A stretch of DNA of 64,000 bases from Xanthobacteraceae bacterium (lineage in GTDB: Bacteria > Pseudomonadota > Alphaproteobacteria > Rhizobiales > Xanthobacteraceae): NCBI GenBank assembly GCA_030041005.1, contig JASHOR010000131.1, positions 62,001-126,000 on the forward strand, written 5' to 3'. The notes under the pieces were generated by a model, which had not been told where the DNA came from, did not search any database, and worked only from the letters and a program-made list of their open reading frames with translations. Positions 10,616 through 22,095 of this stretch are shown here, in pieces (within the stretch, counting starts at the first letter, position 1; each line of letters opens with the position of its first letter). Both the position numbers and the translations under genes were made by a program.

Positions 10616-11500
10616 CTACGTCTCTGCGAACAGGCCACGCAGCGCCGCTGCGGCAGTGCGCCGCGGCTTCTGGGCGGGCCGCTTGGCGCCCACCATGCGG
10701 CGGCCGAGCAGGCTGACGAATTGGTCCTTGGCCATGGGCTTGGCGAACAGGTAACCCTGGCCGATGTCACAACCAATGCCTTGCAGCTTGTGGCTCTCGT
10801 GGGGGGTCTCGATGCCTTCGGCTACCGTCTTCAGTTCAAAGCGCTTGGCGAGTTCGATGATGGTTTCGCACAATCCGGCGTTGGTGCGGTCGACGTGGCA
10901 ATCGGTGACGTAGCTCTTGTCGATTTTCAGCTCGCTGAATGGCAATTGCCGCAGCCGCGCGAGCGACGAATAGCCAGCGCCAAAATCGTCGAGCGCCAGC
11001 GAGCAATGAAGCGCGCGCAGCTCATCGGCAATCTCCTGCGCGATTTTCAGATCATGCATCGCCTCGTCCTCGGTGACTTCAAGGATGAGGCCAGGCCAAT
11101 TGGCGGCCGTCGGCCGCTCCTCGCGCAGCATTCGCGCGATCGGCAATTTGATGAAGGCCGAAGCCGGAACATTGACCGAAAGCTTGATACTGGCGCCGAG
11201 CGCCGCGCAATCCTCGTAATCGCGGAGCGACGTAAGAATGACGCGTTCGGTCAGCGCCAGCATGTCGGCTTCGCTGGCGCCCGGCAGGAAGGAGCCGGGG
11301 CTGAGCATGGTTCCGTCGGGGCGTCGGGCACGCACCAGCGCCTCCGCGCCGACCAGACGTTTCGCGCGCAAATCAATTTTCGGCTGGTACCACAGCTCAA
11401 ACCAGTCTCGCCGCAGCACGTCGCCGAGAGTCACCCTGCCATTAGGCGGTTCGGGCTCGGCTGGCCTCGGTGGGAATAGCCTTTGCAGCCTTTGCAGCAT
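10616..11500 (-). CDS. EAL-domain protein (predicted c-di-GMP phosphodiesterase)
   Basis: ELWYQPKIDL, GAEALVR, LILEVTEDEA, ALDDFGAGYSSL, LKIDKSYV, VAEGIET, GQGYLFAKPM; start uncertain. Confidence 0.88.
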   Translation of the reverse strand: MLQRLQRLFPPRPAEPEPPNGRVTLGDVLRRDWFELWYQPKIDLRAKRLVGAEALVRARRPDGTMLSPGSFLPGASEADMLALTERVILTSLRDYEDCAALGASIKLSVNVPASAFIKLPIARMLREERPTAANWPGLILEVTEDEAMHDLKIAQEIADELRALHCSLALDDFGAGYSSLARLRQLPFSELKIDKSYVTDCHVDRTNAGLCETIIELAKRFELKTVAEGIETPHESHKLQGIGCDIGQGYLFAKPMAKDQFVSLLGRRMVGAKRPAQKPRRTAAAALRGLFAET

Positions 11501-11692
11501 AACGACCCGTGATCGTCGATATACGCTGGATATGGCCCACAATACCGGCCGCTCCGTTAATGCGGGCGTGCTCGGACGCAATATGCTTTCCCGTGAGTAA
11601 CGCCGGCCAGATTCTCGCGCGGCGCGGTAAGGAATCATTAATAAGCGCGTAGCCGCGCAATGCGCACGTGAGCGCGAAAATTGTTGCTGCGC

Positions 11693-13750
11693 CTACTCCG
11701 CCGCACGCCGCGCGGCGATGATCTGGTCGGCGGTCCGGCCGGTCAATTCCGCCATGTGGTCGAACTTGAACGTGAACGTGCCGGCGCCCGCGGTTGCCGA
11801 GCGAATCTCCACGATGAGATCGCCAATCTCGGACTCCGGCATCATCGCCCGCACCGCGTCCCAGCCTTCCCAGCCTTCGCGCGTATCAAAGCCGAGGATC
11901 TGCCCGCGTCGGCCGGAGAGCAGCGCATTGATCTTTGCCGTTGCTTCCGAGGGGCAGACGATCTCGACTTGCCCGATCGGCTCGAGCAGCACCGGCTGGC
12001 ACTGCGGCAAGCCTTCGGTAATGCCGATGCGGCCGGCGGTGCGGAACGCCATGTCGGAGGAATCGACCGTGTGGTAGGAGCCGTCGATCAGCGCCACGGC
12101 CAGATCGACCACCGGAAAGCCGAGCGGTCCGTGCTTGAGCGCGTCGATGACGCCTTCCTCGACCGAGGGAATGTAGTTGCGCGGCACGACGCCGCCGGTG
12201 ATTTTTTCTTCAAAGGTAAAGCCGCTACCGCGCGGCAATGGCTTGATATCGAGTACGACATCCCCGTACTGGCCGTGGCCGCCCGACTGCTTCTTGTGCC
12301 GACCGCGCTGCACGATGCCCTTGCGGATGGTTTCGCGGTAGCCGACGCTTGGCTGGCGCCGGTCGATGGCGACGCCGTAGCGGTCGCTCAATCGTTCGGT
12401 GGCAACGCGCAGGTGCATCTCGCCCTGGCCCCACAGCACCACCTCGTGCGTCTCCGGATTGTGCTGAATGGTGATCGAGGGGTCTTCCTCGGCCAGCTTG
12501 GCCAGCGCCTGGCCGAGCTTGACATCATCCTTGCGCTCCTTTGCCGAAATGGCGATGGCGAGCACGGGCGAATACGGAACGACCTTGGCAAGCGCCGGAT
12601 GCGGCTGTTTGCCCACAGTCAAGGTGTCGCCGGTCTTGGCCTTTTCCAGCTTGGCAAACGCCACCGTTTCGCCGACGCTCGCCGGTCCGCGCTTCTCGCT
12701 GTTCTGTCCGACGAGCTTGAACACGCCGGCAACCCGGCCGGCTTCGTCGCCGCCGGCGAGAAACGTCGCGCCGTCGCCTGCTTGGCCGGCAAGCATACGC
12801 ACAATCGACAGGCGCCCGCCGTGGGGGGTGTTGACCGTCTTGAGTACGTAGGCGACGGCATCGCCGTCGGCTTTCACGCCCAGGCGTTTGGCGGTTTCCG
12901 CAATCCCCGGCGATTCGTGGCGCAGCGCTTTCAAGAGCCGCAAAACGCCGTTGGCGCGCGTGGCGGTCCCCATCAGCACCGGGCACACCAGCCCTTCGCG
13001 CAATTCTCGCGTCAGATCGTCGAACACCTTGTCGCGCGGCGGCTGTATATCCTCGAGCAACTGCTCCATCAGTTCGTCGTCGTGGTCGGCGAGCGATTCC
13101 AGCATCGAAAATCGCGCGGTCTTTTCGCGATCCGCCAGTTCGCCTTCCAGTTCGACAACCTGCGAGGCGGCATGTTCCTTGTAGACGAAGGCTCGTTCGA
13201 GGGCGAGGTCGACAAATCCGCTGATCAAATCGCCGGAGAATGTCGGAATCTGTCGCAGGATGAGCTTGGTGCGCGAAGCCGGCTGCAGAAGCTTGAGCGC
13301 GTCGTGAACGCCGGCGTCCGCCTTGTCGATCTTGTTGAGAAACAGCACGCGCGGTATCTTGCGATCTTCCAGCTCGCGTAAGATTAGCTGTAGCTGCGGA
13401 ATCTTTTTCTCATCCATTTCGCAGACGACGACCGCCGCGTCGATTGCGGGGAGCACCGCGCGCATATCGTGGACGAATTCGACCGAGCCAGGGCAATCGA
13501 GGAACGTGTAGGCATCGCCCATGAAACTCGTGGTGGCCGCGGTCAGTTCGACGCTCATGCGGTGATCGCGGGCTTCCTTGCTGGCGTCGCCGAGCGTGTT
13601 GCCGGCCTCGATCGTACCTTGGCGCGCAATAACACCTGTGCGCGCAAGGATTGCCTCGAGCAATGTGGTTTTCCCGCTTTGGAAGGGACCGACCAGCGCA
13701 ACGGCGCGGGGACCCGTCGCGCGCCCGCTATGGTTGCCGTTTGTCGCCAT
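11693..13750 (-). CDS. Elongation factor G-like translational GTPase (FusA paralogue)
   Basis: Full-length EF-G-like: GPFQSGKTTLLEAIL, FLDCPGSVEF, FLNKIDKAD, EDPSITIQHNPETHEVVLWGQGEMHLRV, domain IV GRRGQILGFDTREGWEGWDAVRAMMP. Confidence 0.88.
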   Translation of the reverse strand: MATNGNHSGRATGPRAVALVGPFQSGKTTLLEAILARTGVIARQGTIEAGNTLGDASKEARDHRMSVELTAATTSFMGDAYTFLDCPGSVEFVHDMRAVLPAIDAAVVVCEMDEKKIPQLQLILRELEDRKIPRVLFLNKIDKADAGVHDALKLLQPASRTKLILRQIPTFSGDLISGFVDLALERAFVYKEHAASQVVELEGELADREKTARFSMLESLADHDDELMEQLLEDIQPPRDKVFDDLTRELREGLVCPVLMGTATRANGVLRLLKALRHESPGIAETAKRLGVKADGDAVAYVLKTVNTPHGGRLSIVRMLAGQAGDGATFLAGGDEAGRVAGVFKLVGQNSEKRGPASVGETVAFAKLEKAKTGDTLTVGKQPHPALAKVVPYSPVLAIAISAKERKDDVKLGQALAKLAEEDPSITIQHNPETHEVVLWGQGEMHLRVATERLSDRYGVAIDRRQPSVGYRETIRKGIVQRGRHKKQSGGHGQYGDVVLDIKPLPRGSGFTFEEKITGGVVPRNYIPSVEEGVIDALKHGPLGFPVVDLAVALIDGSYHTVDSSDMAFRTAGRIGITEGLPQCQPVLLEPIGQVEIVCPSEATAKINALLSGRRGQILGFDTREGWEGWDAVRAMMPESEIGDLIVEIRSATAGAGTFTFKFDHMAELTGRTADQIIAARRAAE

Positions 13751-13847
13751 AACTTCCTCCCGCTGTTGGCCGTTGGCTGTGGCCGTGCCGCCGATGGGAG
13801 CGGCCGGACAAATGCCAATCTATGCTTTCAGGCCTGGGCCGGGGAGG

Positions 13848-14351
13848 TCAAGGGGCGGGACAATGTGTGCCCGGTTCGCAAAGATAAAGCTTGGCTGCGC
13901 CGGCTGCGATGCTCAGGCCGACTTGCCCTTGAAACGAAACCGGCTGCAACGCCACCGAACCGTTGGAACCGCCGACGAGAACGTTGGCGCCGAGGCCGAC
14001 TGCGATGGATGCTTCCGCGGTCGCGCCGACATAAGTTCCATCGAGCATTCCGGCAAATCGATTCGTGCCGGCAAAGACCGCCCATACGATTTTGCCTCCG
14101 GAGGTCGCCCCGAGATCGACGCCCACTCGCGTCATCGTCCCCGAATAGTTCTCGTCCGGCGCGTTATCCGAATGAAGAATGCAATTCACATTGCGCTCTG
14201 AACCCAACACGAGACCGACATTGGCCGACAGCGAACAATTGAGACTGCCCACTTGGATCCGGGCTGATTGCGCATTGGCGGGCAACGCGGTTATCACGAG
14301 CGCTGCGGCAGCCGTGCAAGCGGCCGCAAAGGCAGTGCGAAACATATGCAT
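13848..14351 (-). CDS. DUF992 domain-containing secreted protein
   Basis: Signal peptide; RIQVGSLNCSLSANVGLVLGSERNVNCILHS...YSGTMTRVGVDLGATSGGKIVWAVFA. Confidence 0.82.
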   Translation of the reverse strand: MHMFRTAFAAACTAAAALVITALPANAQSARIQVGSLNCSLSANVGLVLGSERNVNCILHSDNAPDENYSGTMTRVGVDLGATSGGKIVWAVFAGTNRFAGMLDGTYVGATAEASIAVGLGANVLVGGSNGSVALQPVSFQGQVGLSIAAGAAKLYLCEPGTHCPAP

Positions 14352-14571
14352 TCTCCCTCACGGGCCCGTCTTATGGGCCTTATCATTGATTGTAAGCGAG
14401 AATCAGGCAGGCGTCGCCTGCCATTGATATCCGGTTCGTTCGCGCCTGCCGTCGTTTTCGCCGCACGGTCTATCGGAAGCGCTCCTCGGGACCTTGTCGG
14501 CCCGACCGGAACCATCGGGCGGTGGATGCCCGGCCGCCTACCTGCTCAGCCGCCGGGACCGCCGGCAAAAG

Positions 14572-15876
<1,305 letters not shown>

Positions 15877-15931
15877 CTACGATCTCCAAAACCGGTCGAA
15901 CGCAACGCTCCGTTAAGGCTCGACGGGCCTA

Positions 15932-17365
15932 ATGTCCCGATCAGGGTTTCGAGCAGGGAACCGCATGTGCCGGGCGTTCGAGGTCTTGCGGAGCGGTGGT
16001 TGGCTCACCGGCGAGCGCATCCGCATCATTGCCCTCACGCTGTTGGTGGCCTCTGCCGCCGGCTTTCTGTTTCTGGTCTTGACCGCCCATGGCGGCATCG
16101 ATCGCCAGGGTCGGCCACTTGGAACCGATTTCTCCGACGTCTACTCGGCGGGCACCTACGTGCGACAAGGCCAGCCCGCATTGCCGTTCGATCCGCCACG
16201 ACAATACGCCCGCGAGCAGGCGATATTCGGACCGGCAACGCCGTTCTACGGCTGGCATTATCCGCCGTACTTTCTTTTCATCGCGGGCGCCTTGGCGGAA
16301 ATGCCTTACGGGATCGCCCTTGCCGTGTGGCAGGCGGGTTCGCTCGCACTTTATCTGTTGGTGATCTGGGCAATCGTCGCGCCGCTGTCGTCCTCCCCCT
16401 TGCGGGGAGGGCCGAACGGCCAAAGGCCGTTCGGGTTGGGGGTCGCTGGGCAGAAATTTGAATCTATCCCCCCGCCTGCGGCGGCGACCTCCTCCATAAG
16501 GGGGCAGGCCAGTCCTCTTTGGCTCCTTCTCGCGCTCGCATTCCCGGCGGTGCTGATCAATATCGGGCACGGCCAGAACGGCTTTCTCACCGCCGGACTC
16601 CTCGGGGGTGCTCTCCTCGCCCTCGATCGCCGGCCGCTTCTCGCCGGCACCCTGATCGGTCTTCTGGTCTACAAGCCGCAATTCGGGCTGATGATCCCGC
16701 TCGCGCTCGCTGCCGGCGGATACTGGCGGAGTTTTGTCGCGGCCGTCGTAACGGTCGCGCTGCTCACAGTGTTGACCGTCGTCGTCTTCGGGCCACAGGT
16801 ATGGCAAGCGTTTCTGATCTCGACCGAATTTTCGCGCACCGTGGTGCTCGAACAGGGCGCGACCGGCTGGCAAAAGATACAAAGCCTGTTCTCGTGGGCG
16901 CGCATGTGGGGGGCGCCAATTCCGCTCGCCTATGCCTTGCAGGCCGCGCTGACCGTGGCTCTCGGCGCCTCGATCGTTTGGCTGTGGCGGAGTCCTGCGT
17001 CCGCGGCGCTTAGGAACGCTGCGCTCTGCCTCGCGGCGATCCTCGCCACGCCCTATTCGCTGGATTACGACATGATGGTTCTGGCGCCGGCAATCGCCTT
17101 CTTCGCGCTCGACGGCTTCGAGCGCGGCTTCCGTCCGTGGGAGAAGACCGGGCTCGCCGTGCTTTGGCTTGCGCCCCTGGTCAGCCGGAGCGTCGCGCAG
17201 GCGACGCTGATACCGCTTGGGGTTCCGGCCATGCTGGCCGCGTTTGTTCTGGTCCTGCGGCGTGCAGAGCTGGCACGACGATTTCCGGTAGCTTTGCCCG
17301 CGCAACCCTCTACAATCATGACAGCAGTCCCGCCGGATGGTCATGACATCGCCGCGTTCGAATAA
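15932..17365 (+). CDS. Glycosyltransferase family 87 / DUF2029 membrane protein (contains in-frame palindromic insert)
   Basis: Multi-TM; GTDFSDVYSAGTYVRQGQPALPFDP; PFYGWHYPPYFLF; VYKPQFGLMIPLALAAG; YDMMVLAPAI. Confidence 0.8.
   Translation: MSRSGFRAGNRMCRAFEVLRSGGWLTGERIRIIALTLLVASAAGFLFLVLTAHGGIDRQGRPLGTDFSDVYSAGTYVRQGQPALPFDPPRQYAREQAIFGPATPFYGWHYPPYFLFIAGALAEMPYGIALAVWQAGSLALYLLVIWAIVAPLSSSPLRGGPNGQRPFGLGVAGQKFESIPPPAAATSSIRGQASPLWLLLALAFPAVLINIGHGQNGFLTAGLLGGALLALDRRPLLAGTLIGLLVYKPQFGLMIPLALAAGGYWRSFVAAVVTVALLTVLTVVVFGPQVWQAFLISTEFSRTVVLEQGATGWQKIQSLFSWARMWGAPIPLAYALQAALTVALGASIVWLWRSPASAALRNAALCLAAILATPYSLDYDMMVLAPAIAFFALDGFERGFRPWEKTGLAVLWLAPLVSRSVAQATLIPLGVPAMLAAFVLVLRRAELARRFPVALPAQPSTIMTAVPPDGHDIAAFE
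16393..16510 (+). repeat. GC-rich palindromic repeat inside the GT87 CDS
   Basis: CCTCCCCCTTGCGGGGAGGG then perfect 10-bp inverted repeat CCGAACGGCC-AAA-GGCCGTTCGG (16412-16434), ends ...CCCCCCGCCTGCGGCGGCGACCTCCTCCATAAGGGGGC. Confidence 0.7.
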
Positions 17366-17415
17366 TACTGGCGACATCGCAAAGCGGTCGTGCCGGCGGG
17401 ATAACTGGAGCGGCG

Positions 17416-18048
17416 ATGTTCACGCTCTATTCAATGCAGCGGTCAGGCAACAGCTACAAGACGCGGCTCGCCTTGGCTCAGCTCGGCATTCCCTATCGCC
17501 TGGTCGAAATCGACATCCTCAAGGGGGAGAGTCACACGCCCGAATTCCTGGCGAAGAATCCAAGCGGCCAGGTGCCGCTGCTCGAAGTCGCGCCCGCGCG
17601 CTATCTCGCTGAATCGAACGCCATTCTCTGTTACCTCGCCGGCGGTACGCCGCTGGCGCCGGCAGACCGGATCGAGCACGCCGGCGCCTTGCAGTGGATG
17701 TTCTTCGAACAGCATAGCCTGGAGCCGAATCTGGGTGCGGCCTATTTCTGGCTCACCCTGGTCAAAGGTGGTCGCGAGTTGCAGAGCCACGCCATCGAAG
17801 ACTGGATGGAGGAAGGCTATCGCGCGCTCGGTCTCATGGAAAAACATCTTGCGCTGCACGACTATTTTGCGGCCGACCGTTACACCATCGCCGACATCGC
17901 CCTCTATGCCTATACCCACATCGGGCATCAGTGCGGTTTCGATCTGGCCCAATTTCCGGCGTTACGGGCATGGTTGGCGCGCGTGGCCGCCCAGCCCGGG
18001 CATGTGACGATGGAATTCAATCCGGCGGAGGCCGTTGCGGCTGTCTAG
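17416..18048 (+). CDS. Glutathione S-transferase family protein
   Basis: MFTLYSMQRSGNSYKTRLALAQLGIPYRLVEIDILKGESHTPEFLAKNPSGQVPLLEV.. AESNAILCYLA. Confidence 0.92.
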   Translation: MFTLYSMQRSGNSYKTRLALAQLGIPYRLVEIDILKGESHTPEFLAKNPSGQVPLLEVAPARYLAESNAILCYLAGGTPLAPADRIEHAGALQWMFFEQHSLEPNLGAAYFWLTLVKGGRELQSHAIEDWMEEGYRALGLMEKHLALHDYFAADRYTIADIALYAYTHIGHQCGFDLAQFPALRAWLARVAAQPGHVTMEFNPAEAVAAV

Positions 18049-18384
18049 GGGGACGACTGGCGGTGCGCTCCGCCCGGACCCGCTGGGGTTATACGCTTCA
18101 CAAAAAGCCTCGCCGTCGGGCGAGTGCTGTCTCACCAGAGACGGCGTGCAATTTTGCTCGAAGTGAACGGTTGTTGCGGCGCGAGAGTTCTCGCTTCGCA
18201 TGCGAATGGAGCCGACCGCGAGCCTGATTGCGCAAGCGCCGACGGAAATATATCTGCCCTGGAAACGTGCTAGGATGCCGCCTTGGATGTTGCTTCAGGT
18301 TGTTGCCGCAGAGAGTAACAATCGGACAACGGCCCGGACCGTAACAGCATGGACCGCAATTCTGCGGCGACGTGAATTCAGGCG

Positions 18385-19302
18385 ATGAACTGGATTTCCC
18401 AGGTACGACCGAAGATCCGCAGCTTCCTCAGGCGGGAAGTGCCGGAAAATCTTTGGATCAAGTGCCCGGAGACGGGCCAGCTCGTGTTCTACAAGGACGT
18501 TGAGGCCAATCAGTTCGTCATTCCGGTCTCGAACTATCATATGCGCATGAGCGCGATGGCGCGGCTCAAATCGATGTTCGACAACGAGACCTGGTTCGAC
18601 GTTGCGGTTCCAGACGTGCCTGCGGACCCGCTGAAATTCCGCGATGAACGTCGCTACGCGGATCGACTGAGAGACGCGCGAAGCAAGACTGGACTTCAGG
18701 ACGCTGTGAAAATCGGCTACGGCAAGCTCGATGGACTTGCCGTCGTCATCGCCGTGCAGGATTTCGATTTCATGGGAGGCTCGCTGGGAATGGCGGCGGG
18801 CGAGGCGATTATCAAGGGTCTCGGCACGGCAGAGCAAAAGAACTGCCCGTTCGTGCTCTTCGCGGCCTCGGGCGGCGCGCGCATGCAGGAGGGGATCCTC
18901 TCGCTGATGCAGATGCCGCGTACCACCATTGCGGTGCAGCGGTTGCGCGAAGCGCGTAAGCCATACATCGTCGTTCTCACCAATCCGACGACCGGCGGCG
19001 TGACCGCATCCTACGCCATGCTCGGCGATGTCCACATCGCCGAGCCCGGTGCGCTCATCGGTTTCGCCGGACCTCGGGTGATCGAGCAGACGATTCGCGA
19101 AAAGCTGCCTGAGGGTTTTCAGAAGGCCGAGTACCTGCGCGATCACGGCATGGTCGATATGGTGGTGCACCGGCACGATTTGCGTGCCACCATCGGCCGC
19201 CTCTGTCGGCTGTTGATGAAGGCGCCCGCCAGTCCCGGACAACAACCTCGCTTGCCGCTTTCGATGGCGGGAGCGGCGGCCACATCGTCGGCGGCCACGT
19301 GA
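18385..19302 (+). CDS. accD: Acetyl-CoA carboxylase carboxyltransferase subunit beta
   Basis: [93 protein letters not shown]. Confidence 0.95.
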   Translation: MNWISQVRPKIRSFLRREVPENLWIKCPETGQLVFYKDVEANQFVIPVSNYHMRMSAMARLKSMFDNETWFDVAVPDVPADPLKFRDERRYADRLRDARSKTGLQDAVKIGYGKLDGLAVVIAVQDFDFMGGSLGMAAGEAIIKGLGTAEQKNCPFVLFAASGGARMQEGILSLMQMPRTTIAVQRLREARKPYIVVLTNPTTGGVTASYAMLGDVHIAEPGALIGFAGPRVIEQTIREKLPEGFQKAEYLRDHGMVDMVVHRHDLRATIGRLCRLLMKAPASPGQQPRLPLSMAGAAATSSAAT

Positions 19303-20633
19303 ACGTTCCGCGTCCCAAAGCGGCGGATTTGGCCTCGGTTGCCGCGCGCCTTCTGGCGCTGCATCCCAAGCGCATCGATCTCTCGCTCGGCCGCATCGAA
19401 CGTCTGCTTGCTGCGCTCGGTCATCCCGAGCGGCGTCTGCCGCCGGTCGTTCATGTCGCCGGCACCAACGGCAAGGGCTCTACCGTCGCCTTCGCGCGCG
19501 CCATTCTCGAAGCCGCCGGCAAGATCGTTCACGTCTATACCTCCCCCCACCTGGTTCGTATCAACGAGCGTTTCCGCCTCGGCCGGACCGGCGGTGGCGT
19601 CTTGGTCGATGATGAGGAACTCGCTGAAGCGCTTGCCGAATGCGAAGCCAAGAACAACAACGCACCGATTACTGTCTTCGAGATGGAGACGGCGGCAGCC
19701 TTTCTGCTTTTCTCTCGTTATACGGCCGACGTTCTTCTTCTCGAAGTGGGTCTTGGTGGCCGGCTGGATGCGACAAATGTCGTCGAACGGCCGTTGGCGA
19801 GTGCGATCACTCGCGTCTCGATCGACCACCGTGAGTTCCTCGGCGACACGCTCGAACGCATCGCGGCGGAAAAGGCCGGCATCCTCAAGCCGAACGTACC
19901 AGCGGTGATTGCGAGTCAGGCGCGCGAGGCGCTCGGCGTCATCGAGCGGCAAGCCGCGCGCGTGCGGGCGCCGCTTTCCATAGCCGGCGAGAATTGGACA
20001 GCGACCGAAGAGCATGGCCGGCTTGTCTACCAGGACGGCGACGGACTCCTCGACTTGCCGGCACCCAAGCTGTACGGGCGGCACCAGTTTGAGAACGCCG
20101 GCGCGGCGATTGCCGCCTTGCGGGTTAGCGGCCTGAAACTTCCGGCCGCCGCTTTCGAAGACGGCATGACCCGCGTCGAGTGGCCGGCCCGCATGCAACG
20201 GCTGTCGCAGGGTGCGCTGGTATCGCGGCTTCCGCCCGAATGCGAATTATGGCTCGACGGCGGCCACAATCCCGACGGCGGGCGCGCCATCGCCGCCGCG
20301 CTGGCCGATCTGGAGGAGCGTGTTTCGCGGCCGCTCGTGCTCATCGTGGGCATGCTGACGACCAAGGACGCCGCCGGATTCCTGAAGAATTTCTCCGGCC
20401 TCGCCAGCCGCGTGATCGCCGTGTCCATTCATCAGGAGAAAGCGGTTTCGGCGTCCGCGCTTGTCAACGTCGCGCGCGACATAGGCATTCCGGCGATGGC
20501 GCGCGATGACGTGGGAAGCGCCGTTGAAGTGGCGGGCCGGCTCGACCTTCATCCGGCGCCGCGCATCCTCATAACCGGCTCCCTCTACCTGGCCGGCGAG
20601 GTGCTTGCCGCCAACGGAACGCCGCCGCAGTGA
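19299..20633 (+). CDS. folC: Bifunctional folylpolyglutamate synthase/dihydrofolate synthase
   Basis: [45 protein letters not shown] start overlaps the accD stop by 4 bp. Confidence 0.94.
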   Translation: MNVPRPKAADLASVAARLLALHPKRIDLSLGRIERLLAALGHPERRLPPVVHVAGTNGKGSTVAFARAILEAAGKIVHVYTSPHLVRINERFRLGRTGGGVLVDDEELAEALAECEAKNNNAPITVFEMETAAAFLLFSRYTADVLLLEVGLGGRLDATNVVERPLASAITRVSIDHREFLGDTLERIAAEKAGILKPNVPAVIASQAREALGVIERQAARVRAPLSIAGENWTATEEHGRLVYQDGDGLLDLPAPKLYGRHQFENAGAAIAALRVSGLKLPAAAFEDGMTRVEWPARMQRLSQGALVSRLPPECELWLDGGHNPDGGRAIAAALADLEERVSRPLVLIVGMLTTKDAAGFLKNFSGLASRVIAVSIHQEKAVSASALVNVARDIGIPAMARDDVGSAVEVAGRLDLHPAPRILITGSLYLAGEVLAANGTPPQ

Positions 20634-20741
20634 GCGTTTTGGGCTGTTGTGGAGCCGCCCATCATCCGCTAGGTTCCGCGCAAATTTCGGCTGCGGCGCC
20701 GGTCATCCCAGCGGTCGGACCGCGGCAACTTCGGATAGCGA

Positions 20742-20960
20742 ATGGCGAAAGAAGAACTCTTGGAATTTCCCGGTGTCGTGACGGAGTTGCTTCCAAACGC
20801 CACCTTTCGCGTCAAGCTCGAGAACGAGCATGAGATCATCGCCCACACCGCAGGCCGCATGCGCAAGAACCGCATCCGCGTGCTCGCCGGCGACAAGGTG
20901 CTCGTCGAAATGACGCCTTACGATCTGACCAAGGGCCGGATTACCTACCGGTTCAAATGA
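20742..20960 (+). CDS. infA: Translation initiation factor IF-1
   Basis: [72 protein letters not shown]. Confidence 0.98.
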   Translation: MAKEELLEFPGVVTELLPNATFRVKLENEHEIIAHTAGRMRKNRIRVLAGDKVLVEMTPYDLTKGRITYRFK

Positions 20961-21586
20961 TCGGCCGCCCAAAATTCGTGCTGGCTTCGGGTTCGCCGCG
21001 GCGCCTGGCGCTGATCAACCAGGGCGGCATCGACCCCGACGCGCTACGCCCGGCCGATATCGACGAGACACCCAAACGTGGTGAACTGCCGCGCGCCTGC
21101 GCGGTGCGGCTCGCCCGGATGAAGGCGGAAGCGGCGCTTGCCGCGGTGCGCCTCGACGACGAGCTTAAAGGCGCCTACATCCTTGCCGCCGACACCGTAG
21201 TCGCAGTGGGTCGCCGCATCCTGCCCAAAGCGGAAATGCTCGACGAAGCGGCCCAGTGCTTGCGGCTTTTGTCCGGCCGCAATCATCGCGTCCATTCCGG
21301 GGTCTGTCTGGTGACGCCGAAAGAGACGTTTCGCCAGCGGCACGTCGAAACCCGCGTGCGGTTCAAACGGCTCTCCGACGAGGATATCGAGGCCTATCTC
21401 GCCTCAGGCGAATGGCGCGGCAAGGCCGGCGGCTACGCCGCGCAGGGGATTGCCGGAGCGTTTCTGGTCAAGATCGTCGGGTCCTATTCCAACATAGTCG
21501 GCCTGCCGCTGTACGAGACGATGGCGCTTCTCGGCGGCGAGGGCTACCCGATCCATTTCGGCTGGCTCAACGCCACGGCCTATTAG
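20957..21586 (+). CDS. Maf-family nucleoside triphosphate pyrophosphatase
   Basis: [44 protein letters not shown]. Confidence 0.93.
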   Translation: MIGRPKFVLASGSPRRLALINQGGIDPDALRPADIDETPKRGELPRACAVRLARMKAEAALAAVRLDDELKGAYILAADTVVAVGRRILPKAEMLDEAAQCLRLLSGRNHRVHSGVCLVTPKETFRQRHVETRVRFKRLSDEDIEAYLASGEWRGKAGGYAAQGIAGAFLVKIVGSYSNIVGLPLYETMALLGGEGYPIHFGWLNATAY

Positions 21587-21636
21587 CCGCTGCGTGGGCT
21601 GTTGGCGCGGCGGCGCGCCCGCCCCATATTCGGTTC

Positions 21637-21825
21637 ATGCCGGATCCTACCAGGCGCCGATGTCCGATCTGCGGAAATCCCGCCGATGCGCGGTTTCGTC
21701 CGTTCTGCTCTCGCCGCTGCGCGGACGTCGATTTGCACCGATGGCTGTCGGGTATTTATGCGGTACCGGGGGCGGCGGACGGGCAAGAAGACGAGCAGCC
21801 ACCGACCGACAAAGAAAAGCAATAG
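21637..21825 (+). CDS. yacG: DNA gyrase inhibitor YacG
   Basis: MPDPTRRRCPICGNPADARFRPFCSRRCADVDLHRWLSGIYAVPG; four-Cys zinc site. Confidence 0.92.
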   Translation: MPDPTRRRCPICGNPADARFRPFCSRRCADVDLHRWLSGIYAVPGAADGQEDEQPPTDKEKQ

Positions 21826-21934
21826 AGGCCGACGCGATCCTTGATTTGTTGAAACCGGGCAATTCTGGACAGTCGGAACATGAACCTCTATAAGCACGCT
21901 CGCTCGGTCGGCTTGGCGCAAAGCGGCCAAGAGA

Positions 21935-22010
21935 GCCCAGGTAGCTCAGTTGGTAGAGCACTGCACTGAAAATGCAGGTGTCGGTGGTTCAATTCCGCCC
22001 CTGGGCACCA
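21935..22010 (+). tRNA. tRNA-Phe (GAA)
   Basis: GCCCAGGTAGCTCAGTTGGTAGAGCACTGCACTGAAAATGCAGGTGTCGGTGGTTCAATTCCGCCCCTGGGCACCA: cloverleaf, anticodon GAA, encoded CCA. Confidence 0.97.
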
Positions 22011-22095
22011 TCCGTTCAATTTCACCATCGATCGAACTACGGTTCGCGCTTTGCGGTATCTGCATCGCGCGAATTTTTGTTAGCTGAATTCGGTC

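Noticed and set aside
11681-13381. 566-aa plus-strand ORF
   Set aside because: Mirror of the EF-G-like gene; no domain signature.
15941-17377. 478-aa antisense ORF over the GT87 gene
   Set aside because: Low-complexity R/E/Q/G-rich translation, no recognisable domain; sense strand encodes a coherent membrane protein.
21935-22010. tRNA-Phe as an integration site for a mobile island
   Set aside because: No integrase, no direct repeat of the tRNA 3' end recognised, and neighbours look like core genes.
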